64,000 nucleotides of DNA from Streptomyces sp. NBC_01591 (lineage in GTDB: Bacteria; Actinomycetota; Actinomycetes; Streptomycetales; Streptomycetaceae), in the NCBI RefSeq assembly GCF_035918155.1, contig NZ_CP109327.1, forward strand, positions 930,001 to 994,000, given 5' to 3'. Numbering within the stretch: the stretch's first letter is position 1; each line of letters begins with the position of its first letter. Position numbers and translations under genes: made by a program. Below are positions 1 to 8,044 of this stretch, one piece after another. The notes beneath the pieces are model-generated. The model ran no database searches. It was not told the origin of the DNA and was given only the letters and a program-made list of their open reading frames with translations.

Positions 1-1
1 G

Positions 2-121
2 GGCAGGGCGAGCTACCTGGGCGAGCGCAGCATCGGTCATCAGGATCCCGGGGCGACGTCCTCGGCCCTGCTGATCGCCGCACTGGCCGACACCGGAGCG
101 GCGGACGGGAGTAAGGCATGA
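2..121 (+). CDS. dhaL: Dihydroxyacetone kinase subunit L, C-terminal end (partial)
   Basis: Only the last 39 codons lie in the window; the gene begins upstream. The tail reads [20 protein letters not shown] followed by a short hydrophobic helix, the conserved C-terminal loop of DhaL, the ADP-binding subunit that phosphorylates dihydroxyacetone held by DhaK. The TGA stop overlaps the ATG of dhaM (ATGA), so the two are translationally coupled as in a dhaKLM operon. Identity rests on the conserved tail and the following dhaM. Confidence 0.9.
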   Translation, partial: GRASYLGERSIGHQDPGATSSALLIAALADTGAADGSKA

Positions 122-528
122 GTGACGGGAATCAGGTCGGCATCGTGCTGGTCTCGCACAGCGGCCCGGTGGCCGAGTCCGTCGCCGAGCTGGCCAAGGG
201 CCTTGCCGCGGGCGGCGCCACGGCTCCGGTGGCTGCCGCCGGAGGCACCCCCGCGGGCGGCCTCGGGACGAGTGCGGAACTGATCGCCGAGGCCGCCAGG
301 TCGGTGGATTCCGGCGCGGGCGTCGCGCTGCTGGTCGATCTGGGCAGCGCGGTGCTGACGGTCAAGTCGATGCTGGCCGAGGGTGACGAGCTGCCGGACG
401 GCTCGCGGCTGGTGGACGCGCCGTTCGTGGAGGGTGCCGTGGCGGCCGTGGTCACCGCGTCGGCGGGCGGCGACATCGCGGCGGTGGAGGCTGCGGCCTC
501 GGAGGCGTACGGGTACCGCAAGCTGTAG
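118..528 (+). CDS. dhaM: PTS-dependent dihydroxyacetone kinase phosphotransferase subunit DhaM
   Basis: A 136-residue EIIA-like protein. It opens with a beta strand and the motif [12 protein letters not shown], whose His14 is the expected phosphohistidine that accepts phosphate from HPr and passes it to ADP on DhaL. A later segment, [15 protein letters not shown], matches the second conserved DhaM block. Length fits the single-domain actinobacterial DhaM, without the HPr and EI domains fused in E. coli. It overlaps the dhaL stop by four bases and is followed by hairpins at 529-546 and 626-652, so it ends the operon. Cytoplasmic. Confidence 0.93.
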   Translation: MSDGNQVGIVLVSHSGPVAESVAELAKGLAAGGATAPVAAAGGTPAGGLGTSAELIAEAARSVDSGAGVALLVDLGSAVLTVKSMLAEGDELPDGSRLVDAPFVEGAVAAVVTASAGGDIAAVEAAASEAYGYRKL

Positions 529-546
529 GCGGGCGGGGCCGCCCGC
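529..546 (+). terminator. Short GC-rich hairpin after dhaM
   Basis: GCGGGCGG and CCGCCCGC form a perfect 8-bp inverted repeat separated by two bases, directly after the dhaM stop codon. There is no T-tract, which is usual for Streptomyces terminators. Confidence 0.55.
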
Positions 547-625
547 ACCGTGGCGTGGGTGCGGGGCGGCCCTGGACGGGTGCGGGGCGGGTCGGCGCCC
601 TGGGGTGGGCGGACACGCCCCAGGG

Positions 626-652
626 CCTGTCCGGCGCGCCGGGCCGGACAGG
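626..652. terminator. Bidirectional terminator between convergent genes
   Basis: CCTGTCCGGC and GCCGGACAGG form a 10-bp stem with a 7-base loop. It sits between the end of dhaM and the stop of the convergent large glycosidase gene (664), so it can serve both strands. Confidence 0.65.
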
Positions 653-663
653 TTCTCGGTCCG

Positions 664-3600
664 TCAGGCGGCCGACGCGGACCCGGCCGCCCCGATCCTG
701 ATCTGCACCTTCTGTGTCGTGCCGTTGACCGCGACGGCGAGTGTGATCGTGCCCGGCCGGAGCGCGGTGAGGGTGCCGGTGGACGGGTCCAGTACCGCCG
801 TGTGGCGGTGACGGGCGCCACTCCGGTCGCCGATGTGGACGTTCGGGGAGCCGGTCCAGTCCGCGGCCAGCGGGAAGCCGACCGGGACGCTGCGGGTCTG
901 CTGGGTGACGGTCGCGGTGACTTTCGTACGGCTTCCGGTGCCGAGCACCGAAGGCGCGTCGATCCTCAACGCGTCCACATGTGCGCGGGTCTGCACGGAG
1001 ACCCAGTCGGGCCCGCCCTGCCACGGCCGTTGCCGCGCGGCGGCCTGTGCTCCGTGGGTGACGCGGTCGGCGCCGACCAGCGACCAGCCGGTGAAGCCGC
1101 CCTCGTCCGCGGGCCCGGCCGGTGCCTTGCCGGAGTTGCCGTTGATCAGATACGGCACTCCGTCGACGTGCGAGGCGTGGAAGACCCCCACGTGACTGCC
1201 GATGAAGGCCGCGCCCTTGCCCGTCGTACGGCGGAAGTCGGCGAGCCACTGTTCGACCAGGGCCGCCTCCTTGCGGTCCCCGAGCTGGCTGCCCTTCTGC
1301 ACGGTCGGATCGCGCGGCGGCACATGCTCGATCAGCATGAGCGAATCGACGGTCCGGTCCTTCGCCGCCGCGTCCAGCTGGGCGCGGAGCTGCTCGATCT
1401 GGGCGAAGCCGCCGCCGCGCAGGCTGAGGCTGGATGTGTCGAGCGTGACGAAGCGGGTGCCCTTGTGGTCGAACGTCCGCTGGGCGGGCCCGAATTCGGT
1501 GATGAAGTTGTCGATCCTGCCGCCCATCACCTCATGGTTGCCCGGCACGTAGTACCAGGGCAGCGAGTCGCCGAGTTCCTCGGTGAGGATGCGGCGGGCG
1601 AAGGCCAGGTCCGCGGGCGATCCCTCGTCGACGAGGTCCCCGTTGATGACCAGGAAGTCCGGGGCCGCCGCCTTGATCTCGCGCAGGGTGCGCCGTGCCT
1701 GGGTGACGATCGCGCTGTCCGGGTCGCGGGCGACGAACTGGGCGTCGGACATCACCGCGAACTGCCAGTCCCTGCGCCCGGTCACGGCCGCCGGGTCGAT
1801 CAGCGGGTCGGCAGAAGCGGCCTGTTCGGGCAGGTCGACGGTGGGCGGGACCTGGGCGGTGAGGTCGTCGATCACGATCTCACCGGTGTACTGCTCGGCC
1901 GCCGCGGTCTCCGCGATGTAGAAGCGGGACACGGAGAGCGGCATGGCTGCTCCCGGCGGCACGGCGAAGGTGACCTGCCGCCAGCCGTTCCAGGTGACGT
2001 ACGGTCCGCGCAGCAGTTGGTCGGAGCCGGCCGCGTCCTTGAGGTGCAGGGTCGGCCAGGCGCCCCGGCCGTCGCCCTTGATCCACAGCTTGAACGACTG
2101 GGGCTGGCCGGGCACGGTGACCGGCTGGGGCGGGGCGGCGTAGGCGGCGCGGGTGGCGGTGGACCGGGTGAAGTCGTAGGTGAGCTTCAGTGCGGTGCCG
2201 GTGTGGCCGTCGGGCGTGGCCGCCAGCGATCCGTCCGCCCTGGCCTGGCTGAATTTCCAGGAACCGGCGTCGTCGAAGGAGGAGACGGACTGCTCGGTGA
2301 GGCCGACGCTGACGGCGAGGACGGTGGTGGTGCCCGCGACGGTCGCCTTGATCTGTCCGGCGCCGGAGCCGGTGCGTGAGGCGACGGTGAAGGAGCCCTG
2401 TCCGTCGTCGCGGATGTCGAAGAGGGCTCGGTCGTAGTAGACCGCGATGTCGCGTGGTTCGACGGGGGCGCTGGTGCCGTGGGCGTCGAGCCCGACGATG
2501 CCGAACGTTCCGGTCGCCCCGGCGTCGGCGAGGCCCACCCGCTGGGTGGTGGGCTCGATCCGGGCCAGCTCGTCGAGGACGGTCAGGGAGGTGGTGCCGT
2601 GCGCCGGTCCGCGTTCGGCCCGTACATCGGTGGTGCCGCCGCGGCGTGCGGTGAAGAGCCCGTTGCCGTCGACCGTGCCGACCGATCCCCGTGCCGTGTG
2701 CCAGCGCGGGGTGCCCTGCGCGGGGCCGTACGTCTCGTCGTATCCGGTCGCGGTGAGGCGTCGGGTGAGGCCGGGGAAGACCCGGTCGGGGTGGCCGCCC
2801 TTGACGGGGTCGGCGCCCGGCGCGGAGCCGGCGGGCGTGCGGGGCTGGACCCAGTAGCCCTTCAGCCGGCCGCTGCCGTCGGGGGCGGTGAGGGCGAGGC
2901 CGTTGGGGACGGTGCGTTCGCTGCCGTCGGACGGGCTGTTCTCCACCCGGAGCGCGTCGCTGCCGGGTTCGCGGGCGACGAGGGTCGATGATCCGCCGCC
3001 GTCCAGGTTGAGTGCGCTGTACGATCCGGCGCGCTTCATCATCAGGGCGAGTTCGGTGAGGGTGACGCCGCCGCTGTCGGCCTGCCGCCCGTCGACGGTG
3101 AGGATCTGCATGGTCCGGCCGTCCTCGGAGAAGCCGACGGCGGTGCGGGGTGCGGCGGTGTTGTTGCCCTCGCCGTCGTGGTTCTGCGCGACTCCGTCGA
3201 CGACCAGGAGTTCCCGGCCGCCGACGGCGGTGCGCGGCACGGTCCCGCCGTCGGTACGTGCCCGGTAGGTCAGGGACACCGGGTCGCCGGGCTTCAGGGC
3301 GTCGAGCGCGACGGCTCCGGCCTCACGGCCGACCAGGACGGTGGTGCCGTCGAGGACGGCCCCCGATCCGGGTGCGTGCGAGACGGAGACGACCTTGCCG
3401 TCCCGTACGACCGCTTCGGCGACCGGGGTCGCCTTGTCCACGGTCAGGGCGCGGTCGGCAATTCCCCAGGCAGAGGTGTACGCGCCGACTCCGCCGGCCG
3501 GCACATTGGCCGCGTTGTACGCGGCGAGCGGCCGCTGCCCGGCGGGCAGGGTGAGCGTCCCCTCGAAGTACAGGTTCAGGATGCGGCCCGCGCTGTCGGG

Positions 3601-4197
3601 GCCGATTCCGACGGCCCGGTTGATCCCGGGGGCGGGCGACTGGACGGTGGCCCCGTCCTTGATGCCGATCCCCTCGGGCGCGCCGGTCTGGTTGATGTCG
3701 AAGAAGTCCGCGTTGATCGCGGCTACGGTGCGGCGGCCGCGGCCCGCGTCGTGTCCGGCGGCGAGTTCGGAGACGGTGTGCCGCTCGGAGACCTTGCCGG
3801 AGGAGAGGTAGTCGGCGCGTACGCCGCTGCCGTCGAGGTCCACCGAGAGGTTGTCCACCCGCAGCCACTTGCCGGACTCGAGCCGGTCGTACGAGCTGAG
3901 GCGGGCCCCCGGGGCGATCGGGCGGGACGTGCGTGCGGTCTCGATGCCGTCGCCGTCCGCGACCGACCGGGGTGCCCCCGCCGGGTTGCTCGCGGGCGGT
4001 GGGGCGACCGGTCTGAGGATCTCGGCAGGGGTGCGGGGACGTGGGTCGGGGGTCGGATCGGCGAGTGCGGGAGAGACCGCGCCGACGGTCATGGCGGACA
4101 CCGTCGCGAGCAGCACGAGCGGGCGCGCGACCGTCCCGAGTCCTCGCGCCGCCCTCCCGCGCGGTCCGGTTGTCCTGCCGACTATGCCAAGGCCCAC
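664..4197 (-). CDS. Secreted phosphodiester glycosidase / metallophosphoesterase fusion
   Basis: Predicted 1177 residues from GTG at 4197, chosen because AGGAGG lies 4 bases upstream and a signal peptide follows (RGLGTVARPLVLLATVSAMT, cleavage near SPALA-D). The open frame extends to 4296, but that extension lacks a ribosome site. Residues about 155-430 look like the phosphodiester glycosidase (NAGPA) fold, with AINADFFD at about 162 and LDGGGSST at about 398. Ig-like and CBM-like beta segments follow. Residues about 812-1040 form a calcineurin-like metallophosphoesterase with MSDAQF (D817), NGDLVD (about 852-857) and GNHE (886-889). Probably extracellular, acting on phosphodiester-linked glycans, teichoic acid or nucleotides; the substrate is unknown. 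It is divergent from the NUDIX gene across a 208-bp promoter region. Confidence 0.85.
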   Translation of the reverse strand: MGLGIVGRTTGPRGRAARGLGTVARPLVLLATVSAMTVGAVSPALADPTPDPRPRTPAEILRPVAPPPASNPAGAPRSVADGDGIETARTSRPIAPGARLSSYDRLESGKWLRVDNLSVDLDGSGVRADYLSSGKVSERHTVSELAAGHDAGRGRRTVAAINADFFDINQTGAPEGIGIKDGATVQSPAPGINRAVGIGPDSAGRILNLYFEGTLTLPAGQRPLAAYNAANVPAGGVGAYTSAWGIADRALTVDKATPVAEAVVRDGKVVSVSHAPGSGAVLDGTTVLVGREAGAVALDALKPGDPVSLTYRARTDGGTVPRTAVGGRELLVVDGVAQNHDGEGNNTAAPRTAVGFSEDGRTMQILTVDGRQADSGGVTLTELALMMKRAGSYSALNLDGGGSSTLVAREPGSDALRVENSPSDGSERTVPNGLALTAPDGSGRLKGYWVQPRTPAGSAPGADPVKGGHPDRVFPGLTRRLTATGYDETYGPAQGTPRWHTARGSVGTVDGNGLFTARRGGTTDVRAERGPAHGTTSLTVLDELARIEPTTQRVGLADAGATGTFGIVGLDAHGTSAPVEPRDIAVYYDRALFDIRDDGQGSFTVASRTGSGAGQIKATVAGTTTVLAVSVGLTEQSVSSFDDAGSWKFSQARADGSLAATPDGHTGTALKLTYDFTRSTATRAAYAAPPQPVTVPGQPQSFKLWIKGDGRGAWPTLHLKDAAGSDQLLRGPYVTWNGWRQVTFAVPPGAAMPLSVSRFYIAETAAAEQYTGEIVIDDLTAQVPPTVDLPEQAASADPLIDPAAVTGRRDWQFAVMSDAQFVARDPDSAIVTQARRTLREIKAAAPDFLVINGDLVDEGSPADLAFARRILTEELGDSLPWYYVPGNHEVMGGRIDNFITEFGPAQRTFDHKGTRFVTLDTSSLSLRGGGFAQIEQLRAQLDAAAKDRTVDSLMLIEHVPPRDPTVQKGSQLGDRKEAALVEQWLADFRRTTGKGAAFIGSHVGVFHASHVDGVPYLINGNSGKAPAGPADEGGFTGWSLVGADRVTHGAQAAARQRPWQGGPDWVSVQTRAHVDALRIDAPSVLGTGSRTKVTATVTQQTRSVPVGFPLAADWTGSPNVHIGDRSGARHRHTAVLDPSTGTLTALRPGTITLAVAVNGTTQKVQIRIGAAGSASAA

Positions 4198-4246
4198 AAG
4201 TCCTCCTGGGATTGCGATGGTTGCGCGGCCCGTTCCGGGCAAAGGC

Positions 4247-4262
4247 GCTGTCGGCGGACAGC
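4247..4262. promoter_or_regulatory. Inverted repeat in divergent promoter region
   Basis: GCTGTC-GGCG-GACAGC is a perfect 6-bp inverted repeat in the 208-bp gap between the divergent glycosidase (start 4197) and NUDIX (start 4406) genes. It could be an operator; no cognate regulator is evident nearby. Confidence 0.3.
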
Positions 4263-4405
4263 ATGGCCGCGCGCGCAACCGCGCACCAGGGGGCATCGGG
4301 AACCTCGCGGCGAACAGAACGCGTCGGCTCGATGACGCCGATGATCACCGGGAAGGGAGTGTCGTCCGCCTCGGTGCACCGCGGCCGGGACGCAGACTTG
4401 ACGGC

Positions 4406-4963
4406 ATGCCATCTCAGAAGCGCGCCAGGCGCAGTGCGGGCCTTCTCCTGTTCCGTCGACCGGACGGGGCCGTGGAGGATACGGCCGTGGACGATACGGC
4501 TGTGGACGACGGCGCCGGTTTCGAGGTGCTCATCGGGCACATGGGCGGCCCGTTCTGGGCGGGCCGCGAGAGCGCGGCGTGGTCGCTCCCCAAGGGTGAG
4601 TACGGACCCGAGGAGGAGCCCGAGGCCGCCGCCCGCCGTGAGTTCGAGGAGGAGTTCGGGCATCCGGCGCCGGACGGCGAGTGGGTGGCGCTGGGCGAGG
4701 CACGCCAGTCCGGCGGCAAGACCGTGACGGTGTGGGCGCTGGAGGCGGATGTCGACGCCGCGACGGCGGTCCCCGGGACGTTCACCATGGAGTGGCCGAG
4801 GGGGTCGGGCGTGCTGCGGGAGTTCCCGGAGGTCGACCGGTTCGCCTGGTGCACGCCCGGGGAGGCGGCGGAGCGGCTCGTCACGGGACAGCGGATCTTC
4901 CTCGACCGGCTGCGGGAACACCTGGCGGACGGGCGGGTGACGCCCGATCAGGACGGGTCCTGA
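4406..4963 (+). CDS. NUDIX hydrolase
   Basis: 185 residues from ATG 4406 (MPSQKRARRSAGLLLFRR). It hydrolyses a nucleoside diphosphate linked to another moiety; the substrate cannot be read from sequence. The NUDIX box is complete: Gly, then Glu six positions on, then REFEEEFG, which supplies the metal-binding glutamates. The N-terminal strand SAGLLLFRRPDG and the following WSLPKGEYGPEEEP are typical of the ADP-ribose/diadenosine polyphosphate-like cytosolic branch common in Streptomyces. An acidic insert with a TAVDD repeat sits around residues 25-35. The longer open frame starting at 3851 runs antisense to the glycosidase and is not credible. Confidence 0.9.
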   Translation: MPSQKRARRSAGLLLFRRPDGAVEDTAVDDTAVDDGAGFEVLIGHMGGPFWAGRESAAWSLPKGEYGPEEEPEAAARREFEEEFGHPAPDGEWVALGEARQSGGKTVTVWALEADVDAATAVPGTFTMEWPRGSGVLREFPEVDRFAWCTPGEAAERLVTGQRIFLDRLREHLADGRVTPDQDGS

Positions 4964-4993
4964 GCAGGCTGTTGGAGGAGGCGGAAGAGCGTC

Positions 4994-5317
4994 CTACCGG
5001 GTTGCGGTGCCAGGCAGGCGGATGACGGCGCGGCCGCCGTCGAGGTCGACGGTGGAGCGGTGGGGCGGGGCGCCGTCCTCCTCGTCGTCGCGCATCAGCA
5101 GCGCGCTTTGGCGCTCCTTGAGCTCGCTCTGCTTGCCGGGCGAGAAGCTCGCGTGCAGCTGCTCGAACCCGGTCGCCGACACCTGCCCCTGCCGCGCGCT
5201 GTTGCGCCAGGGCAGCAGACCGGCCCGCCCCGCGCGCAGCATCAGCTGATCGAGAAAGGCGACCGCGGTCAGCCCGATCACCAGTCCGGGCAGGGTCATC
5301 AGCACGACGAATTCCAT
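4994..5317 (-). CDS. DUF6191 domain protein, small membrane protein
   Basis: 107 residues. The N-terminal 22 residues form a membrane segment (MEFVVLMTLPGLVIGLTAVA). A basic cytoplasmic part follows with the conserved LLPWRNSARQGQVSATGFEQ and FSPGKQSELKERQ blocks that I associate with the actinobacterial DUF6191 family. Function unknown. It is convergent with the NUDIX gene, 30 bp apart. Confidence 0.75.
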   Translation of the reverse strand: MEFVVLMTLPGLVIGLTAVAFLDQLMLRAGRAGLLPWRNSARQGQVSATGFEQLHASFSPGKQSELKERQSALLMRDDEEDGAPPHRSTVDLDGGRAVIRLPGTATR

Positions 5318-5371
5318 CCGCCGAGTATCTCCGCGGGCGGCGCGGTGCGCATCGGTCGCGGGTATGACGAT

Positions 5372-5400
5372 GCGGGCCGTCGCACCGTGCGACGGCCCGC
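5372..5400 (-). terminator. Terminator after alcohol dehydrogenase operon
   Basis: A 29-base perfect palindrome: arms GCGGGCCGTCGCAC and GTGCGACGGCCCGC around one central base. It lies 28 bases beyond the stop of the alcohol dehydrogenase gene. Confidence 0.75.
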
Positions 5401-5428
5401 GAGGCCGTGAGAAGGAGTTCCCGGTCGG

Positions 5429-6469
5429 TCAGCCGTTGGGGAGGATGACCGCGCGGCCGTTGATCTTGCCGTGGTGCAGTCGCTCGTACGCCAGCGGCGC
5501 CTCGTCCAGGGTGTACGTCTCCACGTGGACCTCGACCGATCCGGCGTGGGCGAGGTCGAGCACCTCGGCGAGCTCGGAACGCGATCCCCAGTACGGGGAG
5601 GTCACCGTCGTGTTGTACGGCAGGGAGCCGAAGCCGACCGGCAGCGCACCGCCGCCGATGCCGACGATCGTGACGTCGGAGTCGATGGCGGCCGCGGCCC
5701 CGGCGGTGGCGACGGTGGGCGGCGCTCCGACGAAGTCGAGGATGACCTGGGCACCGACTCCGCCGGTGAGCTCACGGACCTTCGCCGCGGCGTCCTTGTC
5801 GGACAGGACGGTCTCGTGGGCACCGACGGCGCGGGCGAGGGCGAGCTTGTCCTCGGTGACGTCGAGGGCGATGACCCGGACGGCCGTCATGGCACGCAGC
5901 AGCTGGATCGCGACATGGCCCAGGCCACCGGTTCCGATGACCACGGCGGTGGCGCCCGGTACCAGCTTGGGCAGCGACCGCTTGATCGCGTGGTACGGGG
6001 TCAGGCCCGCGTCGGTGAGCGGCACGGCCTGGACCGGGTCGAGGTCGCCGAGCGGCAGCAGATGGCGCGGGTCGTCGACGATCATGTACTCGGCCATGGC
6101 GCCGGGCGAGCCGAGTCCGGGCGGGGTGATGCCGAGCTCCTTGGCGCGCAGGCAGTAGTTCTCCTTGCCCTCGGCGCACTTGACGCACGTGCCGCAGCCC
6201 CAGGGGCCGTAGACCGCGACGGACTCGCCGACCGAGAGCCCGCTCACGCCGTCGCCGAGTGCGGCGACGGTGCCCACGCCCTCATGGCCGAGGGTGAGCG
6301 GCAGCGGGAACGGGATCTGCTCCGCGGGCCGGCTCATCACGGCGATGTCGGAGTGGCAGACCCCCGCGGCAGTGACCTTCAGCATCACCTGACCGGGGCC
6401 GGGCTCCGGGTCGGGCACGGTGACGACCTCGGGTGCTGCGCCCACGGTGCGGTACTGAACGGCCTTCAT
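5429..6469 (-). CDS. Zinc-dependent NAD(P) alcohol dehydrogenase
   Basis: 346 residues, medium-chain dehydrogenase/reductase. Catalytic zinc ligands are in GVCHSD (Cys38) and LGHEGVG. The structural zinc lobe has the four cysteines of CGTCVKCAEGKENYC. The Rossmann motif GTGGLGHVAIQLLR follows, then DVTEDKL at the cofactor-selecting strand end, suggesting NAD. The closest overall resemblance is to the propanol-preferring/AdhP-like bacterial branch. It is the last gene of a TetR-SDR-ADH operon, 56 bp behind the SDR gene, so a coupled oxidation of an alcohol/ketone pair is likely. Cytoplasmic. Confidence 0.9.
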   Translation of the reverse strand: MKAVQYRTVGAAPEVVTVPDPEPGPGQVMLKVTAAGVCHSDIAVMSRPAEQIPFPLPLTLGHEGVGTVAALGDGVSGLSVGESVAVYGPWGCGTCVKCAEGKENYCLRAKELGITPPGLGSPGAMAEYMIVDDPRHLLPLGDLDPVQAVPLTDAGLTPYHAIKRSLPKLVPGATAVVIGTGGLGHVAIQLLRAMTAVRVIALDVTEDKLALARAVGAHETVLSDKDAAAKVRELTGGVGAQVILDFVGAPPTVATAGAAAAIDSDVTIVGIGGGALPVGFGSLPYNTTVTSPYWGSRSELAEVLDLAHAGSVEVHVETYTLDEAPLAYERLHHGKINGRAVILPNG

Positions 6470-6525
6470 GGAATTCTCCTCACGTTCTTTGTTCCATTAC
6501 TCGCCCCCGTTCCCCCGTCCACCAC

Positions 6526-7299
6526 TCAGGAGGCGGAGTAGCCGCCGTCCACGAGGTGGTAGCTGCCGTGGATGAAGGAGGCGCGGTCGGAGAGCAGGAA
6601 GGCGGCGAGTTCGGCGACTTCCTCCGCCTTGCCGAGGCGTCCGGCCGGGTGCAGCGAGATCAGGTGGTCGCGGGCCACGCTGTCGGTGTTGCGCAGCAGC
6701 GGCGTGTCGATGAAGCCGGGTCCGACAGCGTTGACCCGGACGTTCTGGGCCGCGTATTCGAGGGCCGCCGTCTTGGTGAGGCCGACGACGCCGTGCTTGG
6801 CGGCCACGTAGGCGGGCGATCCGGCGAAGCCGTTGGTGCCGAGGATCGACGACATGTTGACGACGGCGCCGCCGCCCGCCGCGACAATGGCGGGGAGCTC
6901 GTAGCGCATCGAGTAGAAGACACCGCTGAGGTTGGTGGCGACGACCCGGTTCCAGTCCTCGATCCCGTACTCACCGGTGGGGTTGCTGGGGCCGCCGATG
7001 CCGGCGTTGTTGACGGCGAGGTGCAGGGCGCCGAAGGTGTCGACGGCGAAGCGCACGCCCGCTTCGACGGAGGCGGGGTCGGTCACGTCCATGGCCACGG
7101 CGGCGGCCTTGGCTCCGGCGCTCTCCAGTTCGGCGACCGCCTTGCGGGCACTGGCCTCGTCGTAGTCGGCGACGACGACGGACGCGCCGCCTGCGGCCAG
7201 TCGGTGGGCCAGGGCCAGTCCGATGCCGGAGGCTCCGCCGGTGATGAGGGCGGTCCTGCCGGCGAACTCCTGGTCGGCGGGGGTGGGGGTGGTGCTCAT
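6526..7299 (-). CDS. SDR family oxidoreductase
   Basis: 257 residues, classical short-chain dehydrogenase. The cofactor motif TGGASGIG is near residue 20; DYDE at the end of the second strand favours NAD. NNAG, the catalytic Ser in VNMSSI and YVAAK supply the Asn-Ser-Tyr-Lys tetrad. The C-terminus HLVDGGYSAS is typical of the 3-hydroxyacyl/3-hydroxybutyrate dehydrogenase-like branch; the substrate is uncertain. Its ATG overlaps the stop of the TetR gene (ATGA), so the regulator and enzyme are cotranscribed. Confidence 0.9.
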   Translation of the reverse strand: MSTTPTPADQEFAGRTALITGGASGIGLALAHRLAAGGASVVVADYDEASARKAVAELESAGAKAAAVAMDVTDPASVEAGVRFAVDTFGALHLAVNNAGIGGPSNPTGEYGIEDWNRVVATNLSGVFYSMRYELPAIVAAGGGAVVNMSSILGTNGFAGSPAYVAAKHGVVGLTKTAALEYAAQNVRVNAVGPGFIDTPLLRNTDSVARDHLISLHPAGRLGKAEEVAELAAFLLSDRASFIHGSYHLVDGGYSAS

Positions 7300-7982
7300 G
7301 ATTCCGTGCTTCCTTCCGTGGTGCTGTGCGGTGCCTGCCCGGCGGGAGGCTGCGCGAGCAGTTCCCCGGCGAGGGCGTCGAAGGCCTGCCCGATCAGTCG
7401 GGGCAGGTCGTCCGGTAGCCCGGCGCGCGCCCAGGCGGCCTGGGCCGCGAGGAGTGCCCCGGCGCCCGCGGCGACCGTGACGGCGGGGCGGATGTCCCGT
7501 CGCGGGTCGACCCCGAGCCGGTCCGCGACGATGGCGACCGATTCCTCCTGGGCGTCCACCCGGATGTGGTGGAACGCCGCGTAGAGAGTCGGCTCCTGTT
7601 CGGCGAGGACCAGCAGGTCGAAGATCCGCTCGCGCCGGTGCCAGGCCTGCGATCCGGGGTCTTCGAGCCAGTCGTGGACGGCCCTGCGGTAGGCGGTGAG
7701 CGGGGGCTCGTCGGCGGGGCGGGCCCGCAGGGCGTCGTTGATCCGGTCGCCGTCCTCCCGGAGCGAGTCCAGGACCGCGGCTTCCTTGCTCGTGAAGTAC
7801 CGGCTGAAGGTGCGCCGGTCGACGTCCGCGCGTTCCGCGATCTCCTCGACCGTCACATTCTTCAGACCCCGGTCGAGTACGAGCTCGAACGCGGCCTGCG
7901 CCAGTGTGTCCCGGGTCCTACGGGCCTTGCGGCTCCGCCGCTCCGGGGTCTTCCGTTCCGGATTCATAAGTGCACCGTACAC
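7296..7982 (-). CDS. TetR family transcriptional regulator
   Basis: Up to 228 residues; a second in-frame ATG at 7967 (MNPERKTPERRSRK) is equally plausible and gives 223. No good ribosome site precedes either, so leaderless translation is possible. The HTH is at about residues 45-65 (VEEIAERADVDRRTFSRYFTSKE). The rest is helical ligand-binding domain. It heads the operon with SDR and ADH. The paired palindrome just upstream (7987-8024) is the probable autoregulatory operator. The inducer is unknown. Confidence 0.9.
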   Translation of the reverse strand: MYGALMNPERKTPERRSRKARRTRDTLAQAAFELVLDRGLKNVTVEEIAERADVDRRTFSRYFTSKEAAVLDSLREDGDRINDALRARPADEPPLTAYRRAVHDWLEDPGSQAWHRRERIFDLLVLAEQEPTLYAAFHHIRVDAQEESVAIVADRLGVDPRRDIRPAVTVAAGAGALLAAQAAWARAGLPDDLPRLIGQAFDALAGELLAQPPAGQAPHSTTEGSTES

Positions 7983-7986
7983 CCAA

Positions 7987-8024
7987 AAATGTCCCGCCGC
8001 GACATAAGTCTCGGCGGGACATTT
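7987..8024 (-). promoter_or_regulatory. Double palindrome, probable TetR operator
   Basis: AAATGTCCCGCCG and CGGCGGGACATTT are perfect 13-bp arms 12 bases apart, 4-42 bp upstream of the TetR gene. Each half is itself a small dyad, GTC-N7-GAC (7991-8003 and 8008-8020), so two dimers could bind side by side. It could alternatively form a terminator for the phosphatase gene that ends at 8045, but the inner dyads favour an operator. Confidence 0.6.
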
Positions 8025-8044
8025 GGCCTATGAAATTGCTGTCG

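Noticed and set aside
3323..4921. 532-codon minus-strand frame overlapping the NUDIX and glycosidase genes
   Set aside because: It crosses two well-supported genes and the promoter between them, and has Arg-rich shadow composition.
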